Positions 28,152-37,327 are shown, numbered from the stretch's first letter. The stretch is DNA of 64,000 nucleotides from Bacteroidota bacterium (GCA_025361565.1 JANYKN010000134.1:62001-126000), one strand, 5' to 3'. Notes: generated from the sequence alone by a model not told the origin. Numbers and translations: made by a program.

Positions 28152-28751
28152 CTAAAGCTTAATCTTTTCAAATGTGCTAAAGTTATCGATATTTTGAGCA
28201 AATAATTTCAATACATTTCCTATATCAAAAATATCATATTTTTGATATTGTATTATATTACCTGATAGGTAGATAGATATTTGGTTTAAAATATCCTTGA
28301 TAAACATCACTGTTTTCTCAATTTTTTTTGTTGAGGGTAATTTTAATCTAGGCAGGATTCTATCAGTATGAGCAAAATGTTTATCTCTTATTATTTCAAT
28401 TTGAATTGAAATAGACTTTGTTTTCTTTTCAAAATCCGAGATCAAATCATCCAAAGTCTCATCATCCAGTATTAAATTTGAAGAAAAATCAGCACTCTTA
28501 ATTTTTCTTAGAAATTTCGGTATGTTTAGTTTATGACTGGGAGAATCATTTATCAACTTATCTAACTCTATAATAATAACATATTTAAATGTAAATAATA
28601 AGAATCCTAAAAATGGAATGCTTTTTACAGCATTCAGTTCTTCTTTTGATGAGATGGATTCCATATATTCACATAAATATAAATAATCATCAATTTTTTT
28701 AACAATTGATACTATTCTAAATAGCTCTGTCTCAAGTTTTTCTTTTGGCAT
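28152..28751 (-). CDS. Small helical protein with HEPN-like motif (AbiU2-like)
   Basis: 199 residues, almost entirely helical. IEIIRDKHFAHTD at ~118-130 gives Arg122-x5-His128, a HEPN-type R-x4-6-H RNase motif in the context (I-R-D-K-x-x-A-H-x-D) seen in the AbiU2 HEPN family. Upstream helices include a hydrophobic stretch (SIPFLGFLLFTFKYVIIIEL) that is more likely buried core than a membrane span. It lies 49 bp downstream of the helicase gene and 93 bp upstream of the kinase gene. Assignment rests on one motif plus context. Confidence 0.5.
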   Translation of the reverse strand: MPKEKLETELFRIVSIVKKIDDYLYLCEYMESISSKEELNAVKSIPFLGFLLFTFKYVIIIELDKLINDSPSHKLNIPKFLRKIKSADFSSNLILDDETLDDLISDFEKKTKSISIQIEIIRDKHFAHTDRILPRLKLPSTKKIEKTVMFIKDILNQISIYLSGNIIQYQKYDIFDIGNVLKLFAQNIDNFSTFEKIKL

Positions 28752-28800
28752 TGACTTTTATATTTGTTGTAAAACTTTGATTTCTAAATTTATCCATTAA

Positions 28801-31242
28801 CTAAATTATTAATTTATCTCCAATTTTTATTTCTAAATCATTTACTTCACTAACTAATCTTATAAGTCTTTGTGGAAACACAATAATATTTTTTTTGCTT
28901 CTATACAAATCGAACTCTATAAAACTCCAGTCAGGATTTTTTTTTGAATTGATTATTTTTCTTACAGTAAAAGGTTTGTTGCCTGTTTTCTTTTTAAATT
29001 TAACCTTATCTCCTTTTTTAATATCCAATTCGTCAATATCAGAAGTTAAAACAGGCTTTGATTCAGTATAAATAATAATTCTTTCTTTATTTCTGAATAT
29101 CCTGAAATCTATATACTTATATTCCTTTTTTAAAGAATCGCGTATAGTACTAATAATATGTTTTTTCCCTTTTTCTGATTCGTTTATCCTTATTCTGTCA
29201 TTTATTTTTATTCTAAACCTTTCAATTTCTTTTGTTGATACCATTATTGGTTTTTGGAAAATTATAATATCGTCATTGTTACGAAAAAGGTCAAAATTCA
29301 AGTATGTTATCTTAGGATTTATTGCTTTAACAATATGTTGAATTGTAAATTCTTTTTCATCATTTAAAGATAATATTCTCAATTTTTCTCCGACTTTGAT
29401 TTGTAGTTTTTCAACTCTATCCGATAGAATTAATTGATCATTAGGAATATTAATTATATCATTTTCATCTCTGTACATTTTAAATGATAGAATTTTAAAA
29501 TGTCGATTTTCTGAATCATCTATATTGCTTATAGTAACTTCAATGTTGCAAGTATTATATGATTTACTGATTTTATCACCAACTTTTATTTTTAATTCTT
29601 TAAAATCTGCAGTGGATAAAATTTTTGATTCTGGTAAGATTATTATATTTTCAGAATCTCTGTAAATTTCAAAAAGCAGCTGTACATGTTCGCTGAGTGA
29701 ATATCTGTATCTACCTCTTACGGTAAAATAATTATCAATTGGTTCAGAAACAATTCTGATTTTTTCATAAATTCTGATTGATAATCCAATGAAGTCATCA
29801 ATATGACAATAATTTTCTTTACTTGAATGTTCTTTACCATAAATATCTATGTATGGCGAATTCCAAAGAATTTTAAGGCTATGATGAGTTCCATCAGAAA
29901 TCCTTAATATTTGCGGAAGGTCGTAAATTTCTAAAGAATTATATTGGACTCCGTTAATAAATTCTACAACCTCATTATTTACAAAATCATTATCTTTGGA
30001 AAAAGCTTTTCTTAAAAACAATCCATCAAATTTTCTAACGCGACTAAAGGCTACATAAGCTTGCCCGCCAGCGAATGTTCCAGAGCCTAAATCGATAATC
30101 GCTTTTTCAAAAGAAAGACCCTGGCTTTTATGAATTGTAATAGCCCATGCCAATTTCAAAGGAAATTGGGTGAATGTTCCTAATACTACAGTTTCTATCT
30201 TTTTGTTTTCTTTATTGTAGAAATATCTTAGATTTTCCCAGGTTGACTTTTCTATTTTGTAGTTTTTGCCGTCTTCAAGTTGTATCTCAATCGATTCCTC
30301 ACTAAGCTTATAGATTTTTGCAATAGTTCCATTTATCCATCTTTTGGCTAAATCATTTTTTATCAGAATTATTTGTGCACCTTTTTTTAATCTCAAAATA
30401 CTGTTAGTGGGATATTTACTTGAATCAAATTCCCCATCAATCACTGCATTATATTCATATCCTTTTTCGTTTAGTTTTTCTAATCTCTTCAGATTTGTAA
30501 CATTTGCCAAATCATTTGTGGTTGTTAAATTGATTACAAAATCTTTCTGATCTAATATATTTTCAGGAAATACCCGTTCATTAATTTTATCAATATGAAC
30601 TTGTCTTATATCATCTTTTCTTATTAAATCAAGCAATCTGATAAATTCAACATCCGATTGTCTGTATACATTTAATAATTCAATCGTTATTATATTTAGT
30701 TGATTATAATTTTTTGCATGGAAAAAATAGGTTCCTCCGTATACTTCGTTAATTATTTGTGCTTCTCCTGTTCTCAATACAGCTACTGGTTCCAATTGGT
30801 AAACATCGCCAACAATCAAGACTTGTTTACCTCCAAATGGTTCATCAGGTTTATTTAAGTTTCTCCTCAATGAAGTATCAATCGCAGAAAACATATCAGA
30901 ACGAAGCATAGATACTTCATCAATAATTAAAGTATCCATTTTATTGATTATTTCAAGTTTTTCAGAACCTTTTCGGAATGTTTTAATTTCTTGATCATCT
31001 GGTAATAGCGGTTTAAGTGGAAAGTTGAAAAAAGAATTAATAGTCATTCCTCCAACATTAATAGCTGCAATTCCAGTATACGCAAGAACAACAAATTGCT
31101 TTTCTTTTACATTTTCAATAAGGTATCTTATAAAATAGGATTTTCCTGTTCCAGCTTTACCAGTAAGGAAGAAAGATTGGTTTGTATTTTTTACAAGTTC
31201 TAAAGCTATCTTAAATTCTTTGTTGGAGGGATCTATTTCCAT
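28801..31242 (-). CDS. Pif1/RecD-like DNA helicase with five tandem C-terminal repeats
   Basis: 813 residues. Residues 1-~430 form an SF1B helicase: Walker A GKAGTGKS (28-35), Walker B IIDEVSML (DE at 108-109), motif III VGDVYQLEPV (144-153), motif V/VI region ITIHKSQGLSFEKA (~366-380) and AYVAFSRVRKFDGL (~393-406). A linker to ~510 is unfamiliar. Residues ~515-813 hold five repeats of 62-65 residues, with their FxhYR/FR...II cores near 520, 585, 647, 710 and 775. Each ends with a (L/F)xIKh(G/N)(D/E)(K/R) turn. I do not recognise this repeat. It is the first gene of the cassette. The helicase portion is certain; DNA polarity and the role of the repeats are unknown. Confidence 0.85.
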   Translation of the reverse strand: MEIDPSNKEFKIALELVKNTNQSFFLTGKAGTGKSYFIRYLIENVKEKQFVVLAYTGIAAINVGGMTINSFFNFPLKPLLPDDQEIKTFRKGSEKLEIINKMDTLIIDEVSMLRSDMFSAIDTSLRRNLNKPDEPFGGKQVLIVGDVYQLEPVAVLRTGEAQIINEVYGGTYFFHAKNYNQLNIITIELLNVYRQSDVEFIRLLDLIRKDDIRQVHIDKINERVFPENILDQKDFVINLTTTNDLANVTNLKRLEKLNEKGYEYNAVIDGEFDSSKYPTNSILRLKKGAQIILIKNDLAKRWINGTIAKIYKLSEESIEIQLEDGKNYKIEKSTWENLRYFYNKENKKIETVVLGTFTQFPLKLAWAITIHKSQGLSFEKAIIDLGSGTFAGGQAYVAFSRVRKFDGLFLRKAFSKDNDFVNNEVVEFINGVQYNSLEIYDLPQILRISDGTHHSLKILWNSPYIDIYGKEHSSKENYCHIDDFIGLSIRIYEKIRIVSEPIDNYFTVRGRYRYSLSEHVQLLFEIYRDSENIIILPESKILSTADFKELKIKVGDKISKSYNTCNIEVTISNIDDSENRHFKILSFKMYRDENDIINIPNDQLILSDRVEKLQIKVGEKLRILSLNDEKEFTIQHIVKAINPKITYLNFDLFRNNDDIIIFQKPIMVSTKEIERFRIKINDRIRINESEKGKKHIISTIRDSLKKEYKYIDFRIFRNKERIIIYTESKPVLTSDIDELDIKKGDKVKFKKKTGNKPFTVRKIINSKKNPDWSFIEFDLYRSKKNIIVFPQRLIRLVSEVNDLEIKIGDKLII

Positions 31243-31728
31243 ATTCTAATTTTTAATAAATCTAATAAAATATTCTTAATCTAGAATAAATACTTAGCCT
31301 ACTATAATCTTGAATTGATTCTTTAAGGAATTTTGAAAAATAGAAAATAGAATAATAGAATTATACTAATACAATTATAATTTTATTAATTTATGCTATC
31401 AGAAAAAAAAAATATTAAAAATGGACATCCTAAATTTGAGAATAATGAAACAGATAAAAACTTTGGACCTTAGCTTACATTTAGGGTTTCAGTTTAGATT
31501 CATCTTGAATATTAAATAAATAGGCTAGTTTTTTACAGTTTACTTGAAAATAAGTATTTCCATCTGGGCATTTAATTGTTCCTACTAAACAATTCTTTTC
31601 ATTTTGGACTCTAGAAAAGTATTATGATTTAATATACATGGTTTCGGTATAAATAAGTTCTAGTTTCTTTTTAATTAAATAAACTTGAGCTTTTGGTGAA
31701 TTTATTACAAATGAAAGGTTCAAAAATC

Positions 31729-31818
31729 ATAGCTGACAATCACAGGGTGACTAAACTCAGTTTAGTTTTTTCAATTCCCTATGCATCAAAGAGTCACTCC
31801 GTGAATTACGGATTTCAG
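31729..31818. repeat. Three-copy ~92-bp dispersed hairpin repeat, copy B (degenerate)
   Basis: The element begins ATAGCTGACAATCACAGGGTGA and keeps the conserved 43-nt interior ending ATGCATCAAAGAG. The arms (31740-31750 and 31794-31804) carry two mismatches against each other, so this copy is decayed compared with copies at 18061 and 46685. Confidence 0.85.
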
Positions 31819-31929
31819 GAAATAGCAAAAACGAGCACTAAGGTGTCAAAACTAAAGGAGTTGACAACAAGAGCGGGACCGCCGCGGGTTGAGGGCTAGC
31901 CTGACAAGTGGAAGTTTGAGGTACGAAAA

Positions 31930-32060
31930 CAACTTGGCAGTGCTGGGGTCGACTATGCTCAGTGACCGAAGATCAGCCACCATGCTTGGGTTTGGCTGGA
32001 TTGGCATTTCGGCTCCCCTTCGACTCCGCTCAGGGACCAGCTCAATGACCAGCTCAACCA
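31930..32060. repeat. G+C-rich patch with CGACTnnGCTCAG repeat sequence
   Basis: GTCGACTATGCTCAGTGACC and CTTCGACTCCGCTCAGGGACC, followed by two copies of AGCTCAATGACC-like sequence, are related to the inverted repeat at 15027-15095. The composition contrasts with the A+T-rich flanks. Confidence 0.6.
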
Positions 32061-32192
32061 CCGGAAGCCAAAGAGAGATTATACTATCTCATGTGCTTTA
32101 AGGAAATTATTCGAGTTGTTGACTTATGTACAATCCTTTTATTCTGAAATCAAATTGCATACACAAAACAGATCGCAAAATTGGTCAAGCCA

Positions 32193-32227
32193 TGAATAAC
32201 CATGGGGGTTTAACCCGTAGTTATTCA
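32193..32227. repeat. Palindrome TGAATAAC...GTTATTCA downstream of the GH109 gene
   Basis: Arms 32193-32200 and 32220-32227 enclose CATGGGGGTTTAACCCGTA. The sequence matches the TATGAATAACCATGGG hairpins at 46.33 kb and 21.46 kb. It lies ~30 bp beyond the GH109 stop and may terminate that transcript. Confidence 0.75.
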
Positions 32228-32257
32228 TAGTTGAAGCCTTTCAGTCTTGCCAATAAA

Positions 32258-33652
32258 CTAATTAATTTCAATCGGTTTCCTGTTCATCCATTTTCCCCTT
32301 GTAAAATCAGGAAAAAACTGAGGTTCACCGTTTTCCTCTATAGACATTTCCGATAATGGTGTAACAGAGCTCCAGGCTGCAGCATCATAAACATCCAATT
32401 CCGGCTCGCGTTTTTCTTTGATGGCATCCACAAATTCTTTGTCAACAAAGAAGTCTATGCCTCCATGTCCTGTATTTTTTGCTTCTGCTTCAAATTTTGC
32501 CCACAATGGATGATCGTATTCTTTAAACCATTTGGCTGCCGATTCCCATTCATGAGGTTCTGTTTTTCCTTCAATATAGATTCGATCGGGGCTTACTATT
32601 GTGCCATCTTCCTGCTTAATACCGCCACTTTCCAATCCATCAAATTCTATCAGTCCATTGGTGCCTTGAAGTTTGAATCCCAAAGAATAAGGACGGGGAA
32701 CATTCGTGTCGTGTGTCACAATAATCGTTTCGCCTCTTGAAGTTTTAATGGTTGAAGTAACTACATCGCCCAGGTTCCATTTAATATCGGCATTTGGGTG
32801 ATTTTGGCCACCTTGTGGATTTTCAACAATATATTCATGTAAACCCCTGGCTTTGGTTGCAACCGACGAAATTGATAAAAATCTATTTCCCCTATTTATG
32901 TCCAAAGCTACTGCTATTGGCCCAAGACCATGAGTTGGATATACATCTGCATTCATCTTTTCTGAAAAATTGGTTCTCCATTGAGCTTCCGAAGATGCTT
33001 TGGGCCCGAATTCAACACCATTATTGAATTTAATTCCTCTCAAATCGTGCAAGTATCCACATCTGGCGTGTACTATTTCTCCAAATACTCCTTTTTTTAC
33101 CATATTGAGCATGGCCAGTTCCTGTCTGCCGTAGCAAACATTTTCTAGGATCATACAAGGAACGCCCGTGGCTTCATAGGTATTGACCAAATCCCAGCAT
33201 TGTTCCAATGTGGTGGCCGCCGAAACTTCCAGCCCTGCATATTTTCCTGCTTTCATTGTGTCAACACCCATTCTTGCATGCCACTCCCATGGGGTTGCAA
33301 TCAGCACTCCGTCTATGTTGGGCTTTTTCAATAATCTCAAATAATCGGTTGGCCCCAGGGTAAATTCTTCTGCTTTTGCGCGACCATCTGCTTTAATTAT
33401 TTTTTGTGCTTCGGCAACCGCATCGGCTGAAATATCAGCGAAAGCAACGATTTCAACATCCGGATTTTTTGAAATATTGCTCACATGGTTTCTGCCACGC
33501 AAGCCAACACCAATAAAAGCAATTCGTACTTTAGTTTCTGTTGGGCTAGGCTTTTTTTTATCGGCTAGAGCCTTGTTGGGAATTAGAGCCATTCCTGCCC
33601 CTGCAATTGCGGCAGTTTTGATGAAGCTTCTTCTGTTAATTTTATTTGCCAT
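32258..33652 (-). CDS. Alpha-N-acetylgalactosaminidase, GH109 (Gfo/Idh/MocA fold), Tat-exported
   Basis: 464 residues. An N-terminal twin-arginine signal (NRRSFIKTAAIAGAGMAL) predicts Tat export, which fits a folded NAD-containing enzyme. The Rossmann start is RIAFIGVGLRGRNHV. GH109-specific stretches are visible: ENVCYGRQELAMLNMVKKG, GYLHDLRGIKFNNG, YPTHGLGPIA, INRGNRF, THDTNVPRPYSLGF and FPDFTRGKW. GH109 enzymes cleave terminal alpha-GalNAc by an NAD-dependent oxidation/elimination mechanism. This fits with the GH20 and GH29 enzymes at 3.9-9.5 kb as part of a host- or mucin-type glycan toolkit, although the genes are ~23 kb apart. A plain sugar oxidoreductase is the alternative, but the specific motifs make it less likely. 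Confidence 0.87.
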   Translation of the reverse strand: MANKINRRSFIKTAAIAGAGMALIPNKALADKKKPSPTETKVRIAFIGVGLRGRNHVSNISKNPDVEIVAFADISADAVAEAQKIIKADGRAKAEEFTLGPTDYLRLLKKPNIDGVLIATPWEWHARMGVDTMKAGKYAGLEVSAATTLEQCWDLVNTYEATGVPCMILENVCYGRQELAMLNMVKKGVFGEIVHARCGYLHDLRGIKFNNGVEFGPKASSEAQWRTNFSEKMNADVYPTHGLGPIAVALDINRGNRFLSISSVATKARGLHEYIVENPQGGQNHPNADIKWNLGDVVTSTIKTSRGETIIVTHDTNVPRPYSLGFKLQGTNGLIEFDGLESGGIKQEDGTIVSPDRIYIEGKTEPHEWESAAKWFKEYDHPLWAKFEAEAKNTGHGGIDFFVDKEFVDAIKEKREPELDVYDAAAWSSVTPLSEMSIEENGEPQFFPDFTRGKWMNRKPIEIN

Positions 33653-33774
33653 AATGTGTTAGAATTAGTTTTTGAAATAGTACTAAAATATTGATGTATA
33701 ATTAATATTTAAGATCAGAACTTTCTATTTTAATAATCTTGCTTTTAATCACTTATAACATGCTTTTGCCCAAA

Positions 33775-35418
33775 TTATTCCTTATCATTTGTATATTTGG
33801 TAATGATTGTATCTCTTAGACCATGATACATTTCAGTAACTTTATTCATTAATCCGTTTGAATAGTTGGTCAGAAATTGACGGGCTTCTTTTGGATTCTT
33901 TTTGTAAAGGGTTTCTGCTTCCTTTTCAATCTGATTTTGCTTTGCAAAAATCTCACTTTCAAATGGATCGCGCACTGCTCTTACTTCTTTTATTATTTCC
34001 TGGAACTTTAAATTGGCCAGGTTATCTACAAAATCGATTGCCCAACGCGCTGATTTTTCTTCATATTTATTTGGATCGTAAATATTATATGTCTCTGCAA
34101 CTGAAAGATTCCCGGCATAAATTGGAATATAAGGGCTGAAGTAAGGATTATCTAAATAAACCCAGTAAACACCGCCTATTTCGTTTGGCAACCAACTACG
34201 CAACTGGCAAACCATTCCATAATGTCCACGGTGGCGGGCAACTGGCCTGCGGTAGGTCTGTTTAATCAACTTTCTCATATCACTTCCAGGAAATGGGGTT
34301 GCCAGCTGACTTTTCACATAATTACCTTTACCATCGGGCACTAGCCATTCGGGATAAGATGTCATATCATAAATAGTACCTTCGAAAGTTGAACGTTGGA
34401 ATGCAATGATGTCCTTAACCGAAATCTTTTTTTCAGGAGTTGCTGAAAACGGATAAAGTGAAAGCGGCTCAACTACCTGATAATAGGGTTGCATTCCTTT
34501 GTATGGATTGGTTGGATCAAGCATCCTGTCGGGCCAATTTTTAAGGTTTGGCATAAAAGTATGATAAAACAACCAAAAGCGGCTTGTAGCATATTCTTCA
34601 GGAAGTGGCGTATAAGCTTCTTGCCAAATAAATGGTTTGCCCGAAGCTGGGTTATACCATCCACGATCAATGGCATCTTGCATATAATTTGCAGAAACCA
34701 TGAAGTTCTGCTTGTCATTGGTATTGATTTCTTTAATGATACTATAGTTTGGAATCATGGTTGCCTGATCATCTCCTAATCTTTGAGCAGCCCATGTTGC
34801 GCCTGGTTTTTTGCTTTCAGGTGTCCAACCAGGGCCAACGGCAAAAACTTCAAATACCCAGGCTTCTTCTGTATCAGCAATAACAAGTGTTTCGGAACCA
34901 TCGCCACTTGAAGGAAGAAAGCCATATTTAGTTAGAAGATCTCCAATAAACTGGACTGCATCTTTTGCTTTTTTGAATCGTTGAAGTGCAAATATCATAG
35001 CTTGCTCAATGGTCATGATTTGTTTGCCTGTTTCGAGCGTAACAATCAATTCGTCCCTTTGGGCTGTTGTACTTTCAGCAATGCCAAGCTGGTACTCGTT
35101 TATGTGCGAGTATGCAGATTGAAAATAGCCATAGGTTTTTTCTACTTGGGGCAAATAACCAAGTATCCTTCCATCGTTATAAAGTGGAAGTGTTGCATCT
35201 TGGATTCCCCAAAAGATTGGGGCCATTTCGCCAGATTTGTATGTTTTTCCAGGAACATAAAATATTCTGGAATCCGGACCTGTATCAGTATGTGAAATAA
35301 GTACGGAACCATCGGCACTTGCTTTTTTTCCAACCGCAATTATAGTACAAGGAACTATATTTGAAAATGAATGAAAAAGAAAAATTACTGATAAAAGTAT
35401 GAGCTTTGTATTTTTCAT
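33775..35418 (-). CDS. Secreted C69-family dipeptidase (Ntn hydrolase)
   Basis: 547 residues. The signal peptide ends just before Cys24 in VPCTIIAVGKKASADGS, which after processing becomes the N-terminal nucleophile of the C69/PepD family. Further family motifs are SHTDTGPDSR, ESTTAQRDEL, and SGDGSETLVIADTEEAWVFEV. The late YRRPVARHRGHYGMVCQLRSWLP stretch matches the bacterial dipeptidase group. It should release dipeptides in the periplasm or outside. It is followed by GH109 on the same strand (122 bp) and preceded by a GxxExxY gene. Length is normal. Confidence 0.9.
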   Translation of the reverse strand: MKNTKLILLSVIFLFHSFSNIVPCTIIAVGKKASADGSVLISHTDTGPDSRIFYVPGKTYKSGEMAPIFWGIQDATLPLYNDGRILGYLPQVEKTYGYFQSAYSHINEYQLGIAESTTAQRDELIVTLETGKQIMTIEQAMIFALQRFKKAKDAVQFIGDLLTKYGFLPSSGDGSETLVIADTEEAWVFEVFAVGPGWTPESKKPGATWAAQRLGDDQATMIPNYSIIKEINTNDKQNFMVSANYMQDAIDRGWYNPASGKPFIWQEAYTPLPEEYATSRFWLFYHTFMPNLKNWPDRMLDPTNPYKGMQPYYQVVEPLSLYPFSATPEKKISVKDIIAFQRSTFEGTIYDMTSYPEWLVPDGKGNYVKSQLATPFPGSDMRKLIKQTYRRPVARHRGHYGMVCQLRSWLPNEIGGVYWVYLDNPYFSPYIPIYAGNLSVAETYNIYDPNKYEEKSARWAIDFVDNLANLKFQEIIKEVRAVRDPFESEIFAKQNQIEKEAETLYKKNPKEARQFLTNYSNGLMNKVTEMYHGLRDTIITKYTNDKE

Positions 35419-35507
35419 ATTAAATGGTTTATTTGATTGTTAAATATTGTTCTTAATGACAATCTGCTTATGCACCCAATTTATAGATATTTAAACTTTG
35501 CTGTTAT

Positions 35508-35590
35508 CTGCGTCTACTTTGCGTTTCTTTGCGGTTAGATTTTTTTAAACGCAGAGAACCGCGGAGTTTTGCGCAAAGAGCCGCAGAGTT
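35508..35590. repeat. Imperfect inverted repeats of CTTTGCGG / CCGCAGAG type beside a GxxExxY gene
   Basis: Plus-strand CTTTGCGTTTCTTTGCGG is followed by CGCAGAGAACCGCGGAG and CGCAAAGAGCCGCAGAG, which are partly complementary to it. It sits directly downstream of the GxxExxY stop codon. Such repeats often accompany GxxExxY genes in many phyla. Confidence 0.6.
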
Positions 35591-35967
35591 TATAACTTGT
35601 TGACCAATCTCTTTAATCCTTCAACTAAACGTATTACATTAAAATTCATAAGCAAACCTAATTTGCATCCGGAAAGTTTGAGGTAGGTTAATACCTGTGC
35701 TGTATGAATATCATTTAAAACTTCAACAGATTTTACTTCAATAATTACTTTGTCTTCAACTATTATATCTAATCGGTATCCTGCATCTAATTTGACTTCT
35801 TTATAAATTAAGGGCAATGGTTTTTGTTTTTCAACATGTAAACCAGTTTTCTTTAATTCATAGTATAAACATTCTAAGTAGGCACTTTCAAGTAGGCCAG
35901 GACCAAGGGATTTGTGAACTTCTATAGCACATCCGATTATTTTTTCCGATATCTCATTTTCCGTCAT
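35590..35967 (-). CDS. GxxExxY protein (PDDEXK-like fold)
   Basis: 125 residues, full length. The name-giving motif is GLLESAY in KSLGPGLLESAYLECLYYEL near residue 22. The PDDEXK-like core appears as YRLDIIVEDKVIIEVKSVE (Asp and Glu-x-Lys), and the closing GCKLGLLMNFNVIRLVEGLKRLV is typical. The family is widespread and often repeat-associated. Nuclease activity is predicted from fold but not shown. It stands alone between two peptidase genes. Confidence 0.92.
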   Translation of the reverse strand: MTENEISEKIIGCAIEVHKSLGPGLLESAYLECLYYELKKTGLHVEKQKPLPLIYKEVKLDAGYRLDIIVEDKVIIEVKSVEVLNDIHTAQVLTYLKLSGCKLGLLMNFNVIRLVEGLKRLVNKL

Positions 35968-36019
35968 ACTTTTGATTTTTAAAGTTTATTTATTTGGAGT
36001 GAAAAAGGAGATAATCATT

Positions 36020-37327
36020 TTATTCTTTATTCTTGATTGGTAACAAATTCATGTCAAGCCATTTACCAAGCACACGATAAATACTGTCCTGCATTTCTAC
36101 TGGAAAACTAGCAATCCTTGAAGCATGACATCCTCCAGGGTTTACCATTTTAACTGCGTTTGTTTTATTGCCAGGATCTACTGATGTTGAATTATATGGA
36201 TCATTTTGGCCATAAATATAAAGCATATAGTTTCCTGAATCCCGCAACCACAGGTTAATATCTTTCATTACTTCAGGATGGAAAACTGCTATGTGTCCTT
36301 TTGGCATTGTAAAATCAAAAGTGATATTAGATTTGTCTTTCAAATATTTTTTAAATGGTTCTACTTCATAACCATACGATCCGGTTTCGGTCATTGATTG
36401 ATAAAAGAATGGCCTCACATTTTCAATTTCTTTTTCTTCCAAAAAGCTGAAAGGATCAATTATACATAATTCATTGAACAAAACCAATGGTATTGAACCG
36501 GCTGGAGGAATATCTTCACAACTGTGACCCCATTGCCAGAAAGAAAAGGCATATTCCAAAACGCATAGATCGTATGCTTTATCAAGACCCATAGAAAATT
36601 CCCATCCATTTTCCTTTGCAAGCTTCTCAAACAAAGGCATAATTGCTTTTTTATTTTTGAATAACGAAAGCTGATATTGGTATACTTTATCCCGGCATGC
36701 TTTTGTTCCAACGTTTTTAAAAAAACTATAAAATCTGGGATCTTCGCTCGAAAAGTTTAATGGTGCTACATAAGGTACACTTATATCAACATCTGTAGGA
36801 TAATACCTGCGATGATAAATAGTAGCCTGTCCACTTTTGCTGATACCGGTCGACGCCCATTTTCCTTTGTAATATGGTTTAAATGCCTGGATAATCTGAT
36901 GTTCATCTGCTGCAGCTTGCCGAACATTCAAGTAAGTCCAAGGTATTGAATCTTTTGGTTTGCTGTGATCGAAAAAGCGATGTTCGATTGTCAATTGATT
37001 GGCATCGATGATTTCGGTTAGTTCATTTGCACTTGATGTGTATATGGCATAGCCATCGATTACAACTACCATAGGCTTATTAAAGTCTTTGTGCGAATAA
37101 TAGGCTTTTAATGGAAATGATGGGCTGCCAGGGTTGTTGTGGTCAATTGGCATCTTAAACCAAACTTCATATGTAGATTCAAAAAATGGATCGCTTGTGA
37201 TTTTTCTGAAACTATCAATAAAAGGAATTTCTGCAAGTACTTCTTCCGGTGTTTTAGGAGTTGATGAATATGATACAAGGGTGATGAAAAAACCTACTAG
37301 AAAAAGGGGAATAAGATATTTTTTCAT
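36020..37327 (-). CDS. Secreted S37-family peptidase (PS-10/tripeptidyl aminopeptidase-like)
   Basis: 435 residues with an N-terminal hydrophobic signal (KKYLIPLFLVGFFITLVSYSS). There is no lipobox Cys, so periplasmic release or a single-span anchor is likely. The alpha/beta-hydrolase nucleophile elbow is TGISKSGQ with Ser163, matching the S37 (Streptomyces PS-10) group. LTIEHRFFDHSKP and the late IYGQNDPYNSTSVDP (probable Asp) with GGCHASRI (probable His) complete the triad region. It would cleave short N-terminal peptides. With the C69 dipeptidase nearby it suggests a secreted peptide-scavenging function. Confidence 0.87.
   Translation of the reverse strand: MKKYLIPLFLVGFFITLVSYSSTPKTPEEVLAEIPFIDSFRKITSDPFFESTYEVWFKMPIDHNNPGSPSFPLKAYYSHKDFNKPMVVVIDGYAIYTSSANELTEIIDANQLTIEHRFFDHSKPKDSIPWTYLNVRQAAADEHQIIQAFKPYYKGKWASTGISKSGQATIYHRRYYPTDVDISVPYVAPLNFSSEDPRFYSFFKNVGTKACRDKVYQYQLSLFKNKKAIMPLFEKLAKENGWEFSMGLDKAYDLCVLEYAFSFWQWGHSCEDIPPAGSIPLVLFNELCIIDPFSFLEEKEIENVRPFFYQSMTETGSYGYEVEPFKKYLKDKSNITFDFTMPKGHIAVFHPEVMKDINLWLRDSGNYMLYIYGQNDPYNSTSVDPGNKTNAVKMVNPGGCHASRIASFPVEMQDSIYRVLGKWLDMNLLPIKNKE

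Larger units (their letters stand above)
31243..32257. other. 1-kb gene-free interval bounding the helicase/HEPN cassette
   Basis: The first ~480 bp are very A+T-rich with no coding frame and no clear promoter. Then come hairpin repeat copy B (31729-31818), a distinctly G+C-richer patch (~31850-32065) with CTTCGACTCCGCTCAGG-type repeat sequence, and a further palindrome (32193-32227). Frames in the G+C-rich patch do not resemble proteins. Confidence 0.7.

Noticed and set aside
31889-32101. Plus-strand and minus-strand frames in the G+C-rich patch
   Set aside because: Both strands are open here because of composition; the sequence is repeat-derived and Ser/Arg-rich without domains.
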